Positions 1 to 9,253 of a stretch of DNA of 64,000 bases are shown piece after piece. The notes under the pieces were generated by a model. That model saw nothing but the letters and a program-made list of their open reading frames with translations. It searched no databases and was not told the origin of the DNA. The DNA lies in NCBI GenBank assembly GCA_964392245.1, contig CAYMOX010000019.1, positions 1 to 64,000 on the forward strand, in the 5' to 3' direction. Source of the stretch: JAAUUJ01 sp964392245 (GTDB lineage: Bacteria > Cyanobacteriota > Cyanobacteriia > Thermostichales > Thermostichaceae). Position 1 is the first letter of the stretch; the number at the start of each line of letters is the position of its first letter. The position numbers and the translations under genes were made by a program.

Positions 1-54
1 GTTAACTTTTAACGGGCAGTAGTAAATCTTGTCATGGTTATCAACCTCTGCCAT
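1..54 (-). pseudogene. IS701-family transposase, internal fragment
   Basis: Reading down from position 54 on the minus strand gives an 18-residue open segment containing KIYYCPLK, a stretch I associate with the middle of IS701-family DDE transposases. It runs off the left edge. It has the same orientation as the N-terminal IS701 fragment at 1278-1383, on the other side of the ISKra4-type element. Both pieces therefore probably came from one transposase gene that was interrupted and lost roughly 140 codons between them. That deletion estimate is inference from typical family length. Confidence 0.5.
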
Positions 55-55
55 G

Positions 56-1277
56 GGGTGCATCTCAATTGCGTAATGAGTATATATGCTTAAGCCGTCA
101 AGTGGAAAAAGCACCATTCAGATAGGCGCATCGATGTTTGAGTACCTTGGGGACATTGCTGGCCTGCCATTGGGCCCCTGCCACCTTTACTCGTAATCCA
201 ATCTGCTTGACTAACGATTCCACTGCCCCAGATCCCACCACTCTCCCCGCCGCTTGCTCTACTTGATAGTTGATGATTCGGGTGCGATGCTTCTTCAAGT
301 AGCCGATTAAGGCACTCCCTCCCCGACAGCGAAGAGGACGCAAATAACGGATCACCTCGTTGATCTGTCCTTGCCAGAGCCATTGACGGATTTGGCTCTG
401 TTGCTCTGCGGTTGCCGAACCCTTGTGGGCATTCTCCAGCAAATGATACCAGTCGAGGACTTCCTGCCGTTGCTGGGGAGTCCCCATCTGAGCAAACAGC
501 GACCAGATCCCCTCATGACCATCCCCAAGGCAGGTGACCGAGTCGGCCCAAGGTTGAGCATTCACCCACGCCAGGAGGCTGGTATTGTCCTTGAAAAAAG
601 CCATCTGGGTTTGGGCATCGACATTAATGGCTTTATATTCTCTCCATTCACAGGGTTGACCCAGGGGGGTGCGTAGACGGATCATGCCCCCATCCAATTC
701 CAGAGTCTGCAGGGGATCTGAGAGCTGCGGGTCAGGCCACTCTTGTCGTTGCACCAGGCGTTGGAGAGTTGAATGAGAGACAGCGATACCCGTGAGCGTG
801 TAAAGATCCGCTTCAGCTCATTGATAGGACTCATTGGCTGCGTTCCCGAAGCGTGCCGTAGGCATGGTAGAAGGCAACATTTATGCAGAAGGGGAGTGCA
901 GCGACTGCGGGGGGGTAGGTGGAGATGTCGGGCTTGCTGGGAGGTGATGGGCAACTCCCCGAGGGTGGAGTTTAGAGTGCGTCGTCGTCCGGCGGAGGTG
1001 CCTGTGTGTGCTTTGAGAAAAAAAAGCCGATCTGCGGGGAGACATGCTTTTGGGTCAAGGCTCTGACAGATTGTTCAATATCTTCGAGAGAGTGAATCTG
1101 GTCGGGGTCCACTTCTGCATAGAGGATTGTGGCAATGGCATCGAGATGGTGCTGAAGTTCAGCAGAGGTTTGTTGATCCATAGTGAAAGAGAGGTGGTCA
1201 TAACTCCTCAATTGTCTCCTCCACCTTACTAATAGCTCACTGAGTATTTACACTCATTGCATGTTTGAGATGCACCC
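56..1277 (-). mobile_element. ISKra4-type insertion sequence, degenerate
   Basis: The element is bounded by imperfect inverted repeats. GGGTGCATCTCAA at 56-68 is matched by its reverse complement at 1265-1277, and similarity extends inward for about 25 more bases (AATGAGT on both sides). Inside lies a frameshifted ISKra4-like transposase on the minus strand. The flanks on both sides look like IS701-family transposase, so this element inserted into an older insertion sequence. No target-site duplication is evident (CCATG on one side, GTTTA on the other), which fits a later deletion. Confidence 0.65.
98..1211 (-). pseudogene. ISKra4-family transposase, frameshifted
   Basis: Three minus-strand pieces read in order as one ISKra4-family transposase. 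The N-terminal part is 972-1211 (HHLDAIATILYAE, HVSPQIGFFF). The middle part lies in another frame at about 682-985 (GELPITSQQA, PLLHKCC). The C-terminal part is 98-754 (LELDGGMIRLRTPLGQPCEW, CLGDGHEGIW, and the VGSGAVESLVKQ terminus). Shifts occur near 970-985 and 755-775, and the middle piece looks further scrambled. No single frame covers the whole protein, so the element is probably immobile. Programmed frameshifting is unlikely with two or more shifts. Confidence 0.75.
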
Positions 1278-1383
1278 GTTTAAAGAACTTGAAACTTCTG
1301 ACTTCTGGAAAGAGTGAACGGTAAGCTTCACAGTAGTCATCAATGACTTGGAGGGTAGGAAGCGCTGGACGAGGTAGAGTCAT
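1278..1383 (-). pseudogene. IS701-family transposase, N-terminal fragment
   Basis: From an ATG at 1383 the minus strand reads MTLPRPALPTLQVIDDYC and continues through SLFPEVRSFKFF, the typical opening of IS701-family (IS4-like DDE) transposases. Family similarity ends after about 36 residues, exactly where the inverted repeat of the ISKra4-type element begins. The frame then stops inside that element at 1237. The catalytic DDE core is absent here, so this is a remnant. Confidence 0.6.
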
Positions 1384-1473
1384 GGCCAGTTGAGGAGTCT
1401 AGCGTACTACATCGATCCTATCCGACTGAAACTGACTAAAGAGGGATACCTGCCGCCGCACAACTTCACCGAT

Positions 1474-2421
1474 CTAGAGACGGTATTGGCGAAACACCTC
1501 AGCCGCCGCCCGGTGCAGCAGGGCATGACGGGCTACTAACGCCGAGAGATCCCGGGCATAGCCTCCCCCGATCACACAGGCCACTGGATAGCCCTGGGCC
1601 ATGCAGCAGCTCAGCACCTGCATTTCGCGGCGGTAGAGACCTGTATCGGTCAGGGCTAATTTCCCCAACAGATCCTCCACATGGGGATCCACACCAGCAT
1701 CGTAGAGCACCAGATCGGGCCGCACCTGACTGAGCAGATCCGGCAGGTACTGATCCAGGGTTTGCAGGTAGGCCTCGTCCTCCATGCCAGCGGGCAGAGG
1801 TACATCCAGATCACTGATCTGCTTGGTGCCGGGGAAGTTGATGTCACAGTGCATGGAAAAGGTAAACACACGCCGATCCGATTGAAAGATGACCGCAGTG
1901 CCATCCCCCTGATGCACATCCAGATCCAGAATTAAAATTCGTTCTACCCGTCCCTGCTGCAGAAGCAGCCGCGCGGCAATCGCCAGATCATTAAAGATGC
2001 AGAAGCCCGAGCCGTAAGCCGGAAACGCATGATGAGTGCCTCCAGCGGTATTACAGGCGATCCCGTACTCCAGAGCCAGTTCCGCCGCCAGAACCGTACC
2101 TCCCACCGCTAAACAGGTGCGTTGAGCCAAGGCTGGTGACCAGGGCAACCCGATCCGCCGCTGGGCTTTGGGCTCTAGAAACCCCTCACAGTAGGCCTGC
2201 ACATAGCTGGGTTCATGCACGGTTTCGATCCAGCTGCGGGGCGGAAATTGGGGTTGAAAAAATTGCTCCGGGGTCGCGACGCGGTGCCGCACCAGATAGT
2301 CGTAGAGCTGCCCAAATTTGGGCATGGGAAAGCGGTGTCCTTCCGGTAGGGGAGCTACGTAGCCAGGGTGATAAACCAGAGGAACTGGCATTGCAAAACG
2401 ATCAGGCAGAGTTAATGCCAT
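1474..2421 (-). CDS. histone deacetylase-family (AcuC-like) amidohydrolase
   Basis: A 315-residue zinc hydrolase of the arginase/deacetylase fold, probably cytoplasmic. Bacterial members deacetylate small amides, acetylpolyamines or acetyl-lysine; the substrate here is unknown. The key elements are in order: GGTHHAFP at 127-134 (the active-site HH pair), FNDLAIA at 143-149, DLDVHQGDGT at 166-175 supplying zinc ligands D168 and H170, and DAGVDPH at 241-247 with the third ligand D245. The C-terminal IGGGYA loop is also present. Length is normal for the single-domain family. A second in-frame ATG at 2391 is a possible start. It lies divergent to argD with about 120 bp between, enough for two promoters. 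Confidence 0.85.
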   Translation of the reverse strand: MALTLPDRFAMPVPLVYHPGYVAPLPEGHRFPMPKFGQLYDYLVRHRVATPEQFFQPQFPPRSWIETVHEPSYVQAYCEGFLEPKAQRRIGLPWSPALAQRTCLAVGGTVLAAELALEYGIACNTAGGTHHAFPAYGSGFCIFNDLAIAARLLLQQGRVERILILDLDVHQGDGTAVIFQSDRRVFTFSMHCDINFPGTKQISDLDVPLPAGMEDEAYLQTLDQYLPDLLSQVRPDLVLYDAGVDPHVEDLLGKLALTDTGLYRREMQVLSCCMAQGYPVACVIGGGYARDLSALVARHALLHRAAAEVFRQYRL

Positions 2422-2543
2422 GAGTCTAGCCTTTGCAGCAGCTCTGGAATTGTCAGGGGGATATCGATCGGGTCCAGACCTGAGATCCTTCTACCACCCG
2501 AGCACAGGTGCGATACACTTTGGAGAAGTCTTTGCACCCGACT

Positions 2544-3767
2544 ATGAGCCTTCTGACCGCCTCCACCCTGGCTTCTACCCCTGAGCTATTTGATCAGCAT
2601 GTCATGCCCACCTATGCCCGTTACCCCCTCACACTGGTGCGGGGCGAGGGCTGCCGCGTTTGGGATGATCAGGGGCACGAGTATCTGGATTTTGTGGCCG
2701 GGATCGCCACCTGTACTCTGGGACATGCCCATCCGGTCTTTGTGCAGGCCCTGACGGAACAAGCACAGGCGCTGCATCATGTCTCCAATCTTTATTTCAA
2801 TCAGCCTCAGGCCCAGTTAGCTCAATGGTTGACCGCCCACTCCTGTGCGGATAAGGTCTTCTTCTGCAACTCTGGTGCAGAGGCTAACGAAGGCGCGCTC
2901 AAACTAGCCCGCAAATATGCCCATACCGTTCGCGGGGTTACGGATCCGGTGATCCTGACGGCTCATGCCAGTTTTCACGGTCGCACCCTGGCCACGGTCA
3001 CGGCCACAGGTCAGCCCAAATACCAGAAAAACTTTGCTCCCCTGGTGCCAGGGTTTGACTACATTCCGTTTAACGATCAGGCGGGAACGTCTGCAGTTCT
3101 GGATCGGTACGGGGAGGCTGTGGCAGCCATCCTATTGGAGCCTTTACAGGGGGAAGGGGGGGTCAAACCAGGGGATCCGGCTTACTTCCAGTGGCTGCGG
3201 CAGCTGTGTCAGGACCGCGGCATCCTGCTGATCTTGGATGAGGTGCAGGTGGGGATGGGCCGCACAGGGCTGATGTGGGGACACTGCCACCTGGGGATTG
3301 AGCCGGACATTTTTACCCTGGCCAAGGGACTGGCGGGGGGCATCCCGATCGGGGCGCTGCTGGCCAAGGAATTTTGTGCTGTGTTTCAACCAGGGGATCA
3401 TGCCAGCACCTTTGGGGGAAACCCTCTTGCCTGTGCTGTGGGACTGGCGGTGGGCCGGACGTTGCGGCAGGAGTCTCTGGTTTGGAATGCTGCCATGCTG
3501 GGACACCATCTGCAGCAGGGATTACAGCAGATCCTCAGCGATTTTCCGGCTCTGGTGGCCGAGGTGCGCGGCTGGGGCTTGATCCAGGGTATGGTGACTC
3601 AAATTCCGGCGGCACAGGTGGTGAATGCAGCTTTAGATCAGGGATTATTGCTGGTCCCCGCAGGACCGGAGGTGGTGCGCTTTGTTCCTCCTCTCGTGGT
3701 GTCTCGGACAGAGGTGGATGAGGCCCTGACCAAGCTGAGATTGGCTCTGCAAACCCTGGAGAGTTGA
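2544..3767 (+). CDS. argD: acetylornithine aminotransferase
   Basis: A class-III PLP-dependent aminotransferase converting N-acetylglutamate semialdehyde plus glutamate to N-acetylornithine in arginine synthesis. From the ATG at 2544 it is 407 residues, the usual size. Visible landmarks are NSGAEANEGALK (cofactor phosphate binding), FHGRT, LDEVQVGMGRTG with the PLP-contacting Asp, and FTLAKGLAGGIPIGAL with the Schiff-base Lys. An in-frame GTG at 2508 would add 12 residues, but 2544 fits family alignments better. Related class-III enzymes (succinylornithine or GABA transaminases) are similar; the AGIATCTLGHAHP start favours ArgD. One base separates its stop from the next ATG. Confidence 0.9.
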   Translation: MSLLTASTLASTPELFDQHVMPTYARYPLTLVRGEGCRVWDDQGHEYLDFVAGIATCTLGHAHPVFVQALTEQAQALHHVSNLYFNQPQAQLAQWLTAHSCADKVFFCNSGAEANEGALKLARKYAHTVRGVTDPVILTAHASFHGRTLATVTATGQPKYQKNFAPLVPGFDYIPFNDQAGTSAVLDRYGEAVAAILLEPLQGEGGVKPGDPAYFQWLRQLCQDRGILLILDEVQVGMGRTGLMWGHCHLGIEPDIFTLAKGLAGGIPIGALLAKEFCAVFQPGDHASTFGGNPLACAVGLAVGRTLRQESLVWNAAMLGHHLQQGLQQILSDFPALVAEVRGWGLIQGMVTQIPAAQVVNAALDQGLLLVPAGPEVVRFVPPLVVSRTEVDEALTKLRLALQTLES

Positions 3768-3768
3768 C

Positions 3769-4665
3769 ATGAGTGCAAGTGTTGCCAAGCCGGAGAGTCG
3801 TCTGACGGTTGCCATCACCCCAACTGCAGCGGCAGAAATCCCCCTGCCCGTGGCAGAAATCCTGGAGGATTTGCAGGAATCTCCGCTATTGATGCCTGTG
3901 GCCTCCCGTGAAGCAGCTGATGTGACTGTGGAGATCCAGGCCAACGCCATCTACCGTTTTTACTCTCGAGGGGAGACCACGGCTCTGGCCGCCTTTCGAA
4001 TCCCGGTGAAAAAGGCCCGGGCCTTGCCCCGCAAGCTCAGATATCTCCTGGAACAGGTGGCGGCCTTTCGCAATCTCCTCCATCTGCAGCCTCCCACCGA
4101 AGCCCTGAAACAGGCCGTGAAGATTGAATTTCTGCAGTTGAAAACTTCTGCCAGTCGCAAGGCAACCGCTGAGGTCGCCCCTCCCCTGACCCATGAGAAC
4201 GGAGAGATCCTGCTCAAGTCCGGGGACAATCTGGCCATTGCCCTCACCAACCTCACCCCCTCACCGATCTACTGTTACATCATGGCCCTGGATCCACGGC
4301 AGCAGGCGGTCAGTCTGGTGTATCCCTATCAAGTGGATGCCTCGGCACGGTTACGCCCCAATGAATCCGTGCTGGTGGGATCCGGTCCCCGTTACTTTGT
4401 GGAAATGCAACTCCCGCAGGGGATCAGCAGTTCTGCCGATGTTTTTAAGGTTTTCGTCAGCAGCTCTACGATTCAGCCAGTGGTCATGATCATGCCGCCC
4501 CTGGGTCAGCGTCAGGATCCTCCCACCGATCCCTATGGCAGTGGCTCCTGTTTGGATCGGGAGTTGCGCCGTCTGATGTTGGGCCTGGTGGGCAATACCC
4601 CTCTGCCGGACTTTGCTGCCGATCCCTGGTGGTGTCAGTCTCAGGTGGTACGGGTAACCGCGTGA
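3769..4665 (+). CDS. DUF4384-like protein
   Basis: A 298-residue protein starting one base after the argD stop, so probably co-transcribed and translationally coupled. Residues ~135-245 (GDNLAIALTNLTPSPIYCYI, then YPYQ, then VFKVFVSSS) resemble the DUF4384 beta-sandwich usually found C-terminal to caspase-like domains in cyanobacterial metacaspase-type proteins. No caspase His-Cys dyad is present. Residues 1-130 show no recognisable domain, and there is no signal peptide. It may be an orphan domain derived from such a protein or a regulatory partner. The link to arginine synthesis rests on position only. Confidence 0.55.
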   Translation: MSASVAKPESRLTVAITPTAAAEIPLPVAEILEDLQESPLLMPVASREAADVTVEIQANAIYRFYSRGETTALAAFRIPVKKARALPRKLRYLLEQVAAFRNLLHLQPPTEALKQAVKIEFLQLKTSASRKATAEVAPPLTHENGEILLKSGDNLAIALTNLTPSPIYCYIMALDPRQQAVSLVYPYQVDASARLRPNESVLVGSGPRYFVEMQLPQGISSSADVFKVFVSSSTIQPVVMIMPPLGQRQDPPTDPYGSGSCLDRELRRLMLGLVGNTPLPDFAADPWWCQSQVVRVTA

Positions 4666-4683
4666 TCCTGGCATTCTACGGAC

Positions 4684-5427
4684 TCAAAGACTCAGATTGA
4701 GCCACCTGACGGCTCGTAAGAGAAAGAAAACTCCAAGCAAGATATCGATTACCAAAAGCCTGGGGTTAAAGCGGGAGACAGGACGTCCGGCCAGAAACAG
4801 AGCAGAGAGGAGAAGCGAGACCAGAACCCAGATCAAGCGAACGGCACTGAGGCCGAGAAAATATTGTAGGAGCAAGATCAATGTTGAATAAATGCCCACT
4901 ACCACTGCCAAGGCGTAAGGGCCAAACCAATCAATGCGCAGAATTCTGCGGGAAATATTCACATCGGTAGAGAGAGAAGACTGAATTCGAGTGGCAATTT
5001 CTTGAATCGAATCAAATCCCACCAGGATCATCGGGGAACAGGTTTGGGACTGGATCTGGATGCAGCGTACTGCCCCTGAGGGTTGATTCCAGATCCGCAC
5101 TTTGGTGATGTCTGTCCATAACAATGTGGGCTCGGAATCGAGGTCGCCTAGAGTTAACCCCTCCTGGCTAATGTGGAGTTGAGAACGGCTGCGCAGGTAG
5201 CGATACGCCCAGCGACGGCGCACTACCCAAAAACTGATCAGCAAAAAGACAAAGAAACCAATCAGGATCGGAGAAATCTGGCTTAGCCGCTCTGTAATGA
5301 AGTCGTGGTTCCACACCATCCAGATGGCGCAAAATCCCAGAAAAACGATAAATGTGAGGAGAAAACGCTTGCGTCTTTCTTGGAGAAACTGATCCGAGAT
5401 TTTAAATGTAATGGTTTCAGGCGGCAT
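4684..5427 (-). CDS. membrane protein with PH-like domain
   Basis: I do not recognise the family. The 247 residues contain two N-terminal membrane segments (about 22-40 and 50-68) and a soluble middle region of about 75-150 with beta-rich text such as QLHISQEGLTL and LLWTDITKVRIW. This resembles the PH-like domain of small bacterial membrane proteins. Hydrophobic segments follow at about 170-195 and 197-212, with another near the C-terminus. Both ends are probably cytosolic. It lies downstream of the GT9 gene on the same strand with a 46-bp gap, so it may be the last gene of the GNAT-UbiB-GT9 run. Function is unknown. Confidence 0.55.
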   Translation of the reverse strand: MPPETITFKISDQFLQERRKRFLLTFIVFLGFCAIWMVWNHDFITERLSQISPILIGFFVFLLISFWVVRRRWAYRYLRSRSQLHISQEGLTLGDLDSEPTLLWTDITKVRIWNQPSGAVRCIQIQSQTCSPMILVGFDSIQEIATRIQSSLSTDVNISRRILRIDWFGPYALAVVVGIYSTLILLLQYFLGLSAVRLIWVLVSLLLSALFLAGRPVSRFNPRLLVIDILLGVFFLLRAVRWLNLSL

Positions 5428-5473
5428 GAAGTTACAAACTCAGCGGTGCAGAATGGATCAAAAAGAAGCCCTG

Positions 5474-6613
5474 TTAAGAATCACTCACCTCGGACTCTTT
5501 CCGCAAGATCTTCTTCAGCATATCGATCACCTGCTCCGGATCCAGGTGGACCATGCAGGGATGTCCCTCCAGTAGACAGGCCTCATTTTTAAACCGATTT
5601 TCGGCGCAAACTGTACAGCTGTGGGCTGAGTTGGGAATCTGCACATGGGGCATGCGGGGAGCCCAGAGATGCCGGGGACTGGCTCCGTGGCCCTGCGGAT
5701 CGTTGCCAAAGAGCGCAATCGTTGGACAGCCAACGGCAGCCGCAATATGCATCGGTCCCGCATCGACCGAGATACAGACCAAGGCCTTTTTCAAGGCTCC
5801 TGCCAGCTCGATCAAGGAAGTTTTGCCGCGTAGATCCACCATGGAGGTCTGGGCCAGCAGGTCTTCTTCGGTATGTCCAGCATGATAAAGATCCTGCTGC
5901 AACTGGGGAGCACTGCCGATCAGACCCACCCGTAATCCTTGAGCATCACACCACTGAATCACCTGCAACCAGTACTCTGGCACCCACATCTTGGCACGGC
6001 GAGTCGTGGTGATATGGACCAGCACCTCTGGCACCGGAAACGGGGGATCCTGACTGGGCAACTCCAGCGTGAAGAAGTCTGTATCCACGTAGGCCAGACG
6101 GCAAAAGATCTCGCCAATGTAGTTGCTGGTGAGAATGCTGGCATAGCGCTCTACAAAGGCGGGGCTGTTCCAGTCATCGTCCTGGAGCATGCGCTGAACA
6201 GGATCGGAGCCCGCGGCAAATTTGCGACGAAAATCCTGGGTTAAGCCTGCCCCCGCCAGATAGTGGGGTCGGATGGCACTCACCACCACCAGGTTCAATT
6301 CACTGAATTCATCACAATTGACCGCCAGATCATAGACTCCTGCCGCCTGGATCCGGCTCTGCACAAAGGCAGTCAGGGTTTCCAGGAACTGCTCATGCTT
6401 GCTGTAGAGGGGAAAGCAGGCATCAATATAGGGACAGTGCACCTCAAAATCGTGGGTGATGTCGCTGCCATAAAAGTCAAGCGTGGCCCCTGGATACTTC
6501 TGCTTCAGTCCCCGCAGGAGTGGGATGGTGACCACAAAGTTCCCCACCTTAGAGGAGGAGAAAACCGCGATATGAGGCTGGTCTCGCAGGGTCTGATCGG
6601 CAAAACGCTCCAT
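5474..6613 (-). CDS. glycosyltransferase family 9 (heptosyltransferase-like)
   Basis: A 379-residue GT-B glycosyltransferase resembling ADP-heptose:LPS heptosyltransferases. The N-terminal domain opens with IAVFSSSKVGNFVVTIPLLR, the acceptor-side GDxxxTxP-like element. The C-terminal nucleotide-sugar domain has LVCISVDAGPMHIAAAVGCP and TIALFGNDP, the hallmark SxDSGxxHxAAA region with A in place of S. Four Cys cluster near 335-355 (SCTVC, then ACLLEGHPC), a frequent GT9 feature. It should act at the inner face of the cytoplasmic membrane on lipid A-core or another glycan. It begins 2 bp after the UbiB-like gene, so the two are surely one transcript. Confidence 0.8.
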   Translation of the reverse strand: MERFADQTLRDQPHIAVFSSSKVGNFVVTIPLLRGLKQKYPGATLDFYGSDITHDFEVHCPYIDACFPLYSKHEQFLETLTAFVQSRIQAAGVYDLAVNCDEFSELNLVVVSAIRPHYLAGAGLTQDFRRKFAAGSDPVQRMLQDDDWNSPAFVERYASILTSNYIGEIFCRLAYVDTDFFTLELPSQDPPFPVPEVLVHITTTRRAKMWVPEYWLQVIQWCDAQGLRVGLIGSAPQLQQDLYHAGHTEEDLLAQTSMVDLRGKTSLIELAGALKKALVCISVDAGPMHIAAAVGCPTIALFGNDPQGHGASPRHLWAPRMPHVQIPNSAHSCTVCAENRFKNEACLLEGHPCMVHLDPEQVIDMLKKILRKESEVSDS

Positions 6614-6615
6614 GC

Positions 6616-8550
6616 TTATCCTGCCTTGGCGAGCTGGGGACGGGATTGAGAGGCAGCCTCCTCCACTTGAAAGAGGTAGCGCAGCAGGTGGGCTGCTTCT
6701 CGTTGCAACCAGCGGGAGGCGAGTTCCCGACCCAGTTGTTGGGCCTCCGGTTTGGCCAGGGTATTCAGGACGGCAGGCACTAGCTCAACCGGATCAAAGT
6801 GGGGATTTTGCAGCAGCAGATCCCACAACCGTTGCAGATGATCCAGACCCGTTCCTTGTCCATGGCTGCTCTGACTGGACCTGGGGTGGAAGAGGACATC
6901 CACCAGCCGTTCCCGCAGAAACGCTCCCCGATCTGAAAAGAGGAAATCCAGCGCCTTTTCCAGGGAGTCCTTTAATTCAAAATCTGGACTGTTAGCAGCG
7001 TTGCGCAAGAGATTCTCCAGGCGGGTCCAGCGAAACTCCCCCTGATTAAACAACAGATCCCGCAGCGAAACCCGCAATTCTGGAGCTGGATCCGTCAATA
7101 ACCTCCCAGCCACATAGGGATAGGCAACACTCAGCACCTTAAAGTTGGGATCAATATTGATGGCAATTCCCTCCAGGGTCACCAATGAGCGAATGATCAG
7201 AGCATAGTAGGCAGGCACGCGAAAGGGATAGTCGTACATCACCGCCGACAGTTTGTCGGTAATACTCTTAAAATTCAGCTCCGCCACGCTGGCCCCTAAG
7301 GCCTCGGCAAACACCTGACTGAGGGCTGGAATAATGGGGGTGAGATCGGTGTCTTCGGTCAGGAAGCCCAGCTCAACATAGTCATGAGCCAGGCCTGAGA
7401 AATCACGATTGACCAGGTGAACAATGGCTTTCAGAAGGCCGTAACGCTGTTTGGGCAACACCTGACTCATCATGCCAAAGTCAATGTAGGCCAGTCGTCC
7501 ATCGTACATGGCCAGCAGGTTCCCCGGATGGGGATCGGCATGGAAAAAACCGTGTTCCAGCAACTGTCGCAACGAGCAGTTCACTCCGATCTCCACCAAA
7601 TTACGTCCATCCAGGCCCGCATCCGCCAGCTGATCTAAATGGGTGAGCTTGACCCCATCGATCCACTCCATCGTCAGGACACGGCGGGAGGTGTAGCTCC
7701 AATGGATGCGAGGAACGTAAATGGGCATGTGGCCGTAGAGCTGGGCAAAGGACTCTGCATGCTGGCCCTCCTGCACGTAGTCCATTTCTTCGTAAAGCTT
7801 ACTGGCAAACTCATCCACAATCCCTACCAGATCACTGCGGATGAAAGTGAAACGCCGCTTAGTCCACTGGGCCAGCAGACGGACAATGTAGATGTCCAGC
7901 GAGATCCGTGGCACCAGGTTGGGACGCTGCACCTTGATCGCCACCTTCTCGCCACTTTTGAGGTAGCCCTTGTAAACCTGTCCCAGGCTGGCTGCGGCCA
8001 CAGGATCCTGACTGATCTCCTGATAAATCTCGGTGGGGGGCAAGCCCAGTTCCCGCTCGATCAGACTAAAGGCAATGTCATTGGGGAAGGGGGGTAACTT
8101 GTCCTGAAGCTGGGTCAGCTCCTCCAGAAAGACGGGGGACACCAGATCTGGGCGGGTGGAGAGCGCCTGCCCAATTTTGATCGAAGCAGGCCCCATATCT
8201 GTGAGAATTTCCCGCAGGCGAACCGCGTAGAAGGAACGACGCTGCTTTTCCTGGCCCCAGAGCCGATCCCACCCTACCTGTAACAGCAAGATCAGAAACG
8301 GAGTGAGCACCTGCAGAATTCTGTTGATGATTAGAAAAACCTTGCCCTGATAATCGCGGGTGATCACCTCGACGTCGTAGCGAAGGGATGGCGATGGTGT
8401 GGGTAGAGTCCGCTCTTGGGGAGGGGAGGAGGAACCATTCGAGATCGGGGCAGCACCCGCAGTGGGGGGATGGGAGTGAGAAGCCAGGTAGGACCCATTC
8501 AGCTGGGGTGAAGTCTGCTGCAAAGGGGGAGCTACACTCATATCCGTCAC
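6616..8550 (-). CDS. ABC1/AarF/UbiB-family atypical kinase
   Basis: A 644-residue member of the UbiB/ADCK family, atypical protein-kinase-like ATPases linked to quinone synthesis or lipid homeostasis. The family signature KxGQ is at 125-128 (SIKIGQ), followed by the Ala-rich loop AAASLGQVY at 185-193, VAIKVQRP with the ATP-binding Lys (~206), HADPHPGNLL at 337-346 and YIDFGM (DFG-like) at 355-360. Residues 1-60 are Pro/Ser-rich and probably disordered, and a hydrophobic stretch at 72-92 may bind membrane. Cyanobacteria carry several paralogues, so the exact role (plastoquinone or tocopherol) cannot be set. It lies 45 bp after the GNAT gene. Confidence 0.85.
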   Translation of the reverse strand: MTDMSVAPPLQQTSPQLNGSYLASHSHPPTAGAAPISNGSSSPPQERTLPTPSPSLRYDVEVITRDYQGKVFLIINRILQVLTPFLILLLQVGWDRLWGQEKQRRSFYAVRLREILTDMGPASIKIGQALSTRPDLVSPVFLEELTQLQDKLPPFPNDIAFSLIERELGLPPTEIYQEISQDPVAAASLGQVYKGYLKSGEKVAIKVQRPNLVPRISLDIYIVRLLAQWTKRRFTFIRSDLVGIVDEFASKLYEEMDYVQEGQHAESFAQLYGHMPIYVPRIHWSYTSRRVLTMEWIDGVKLTHLDQLADAGLDGRNLVEIGVNCSLRQLLEHGFFHADPHPGNLLAMYDGRLAYIDFGMMSQVLPKQRYGLLKAIVHLVNRDFSGLAHDYVELGFLTEDTDLTPIIPALSQVFAEALGASVAELNFKSITDKLSAVMYDYPFRVPAYYALIIRSLVTLEGIAINIDPNFKVLSVAYPYVAGRLLTDPAPELRVSLRDLLFNQGEFRWTRLENLLRNAANSPDFELKDSLEKALDFLFSDRGAFLRERLVDVLFHPRSSQSSHGQGTGLDHLQRLWDLLLQNPHFDPVELVPAVLNTLAKPEAQQLGRELASRWLQREAAHLLRYLFQVEEAASQSRPQLAKAG

Positions 8551-8595
8551 CGTGAAGAGCTGTTACACATCTTAACGTGTCGCGGGGGATGGCAC

Positions 8596-9126
8596 CTAGG
8601 GAAGCACCTTGTAGAGCAGTAGTTGGCGGGGACATCCCAACCATTCCAGGGGATCCGGTGGGGTGGAGAGCACCTGATAATACAGTTTCTGATAAAGGCG
8701 ACGGGCTCCAGTGTTGGTTTCCAGGACATGCAGATGCAGACGGCGATAGCCCCACACCTGCACAATTCCCTCGGCCCCTCGCATCAGCTCGGCTGCAATC
8801 CCCTGCTTTCGCCATCGCGGCAGTACCGCCAGGTTGGAGATGTAGGGTTGACGGTTGGGTCCAGGGACGGCACGGATCTTACGGAGGGAAATTTCCAGGG
8901 TGCCCACCAGATGAGATCCAGCCCAGGCGGCCAGACAACAATACCCCTGCTGACGAGCGCGTAATCGCTGCTGCAGATCCTGCTGAATGCTAAATTTCTG
9001 CATGGGAAAGAACAGACCCTGGATCCCTGCCGGAGCATAGAACGAGTGAGCCAGAACCTCTGTCAGCTGCTCCAGATCCGACAGGGTTGCGGGGTAAATG
9101 CGGCAGGGGGTCGTGAGGAGGGTCAA
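8596..9126 (-). CDS. GNAT-family N-acetyltransferase
   Basis: A 176-residue acetyl-CoA-dependent acetyltransferase. The core is visible at about 88-125: PYISNLAVLPRWRKQGIAAE contains the V-x-x-x-x-R-x-x-G-I-A loop that binds the CoA pyrophosphate, followed by VWGYRRLHLHVLETNTGARRL and LYQKLYYQVL, the conserved strand and helix near the C-terminus. The substrate is unknown. It is the first gene of a minus-strand run with the UbiB-like kinase and GT9 transferase, and is divergent from the methyltransferase at 9254. Confidence 0.8.
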   Translation of the reverse strand: MTLLTTPCRIYPATLSDLEQLTEVLAHSFYAPAGIQGLFFPMQKFSIQQDLQQRLRARQQGYCCLAAWAGSHLVGTLEISLRKIRAVPGPNRQPYISNLAVLPRWRKQGIAAELMRGAEGIVQVWGYRRLHLHVLETNTGARRLYQKLYYQVLSTPPDPLEWLGCPRQLLLYKVLP

Positions 9127-9253
9127 ATGAGGTCAGAAGGGAGAGGACTTAAACAGCTACTTTGATCATGACATGAGAACCACCCATGGCGTTGCCCTAT
9201 GGACTGATTTGGGGGATGGTTCTATCCTTGTGCGTGGCCGATCGGAGCATGTT

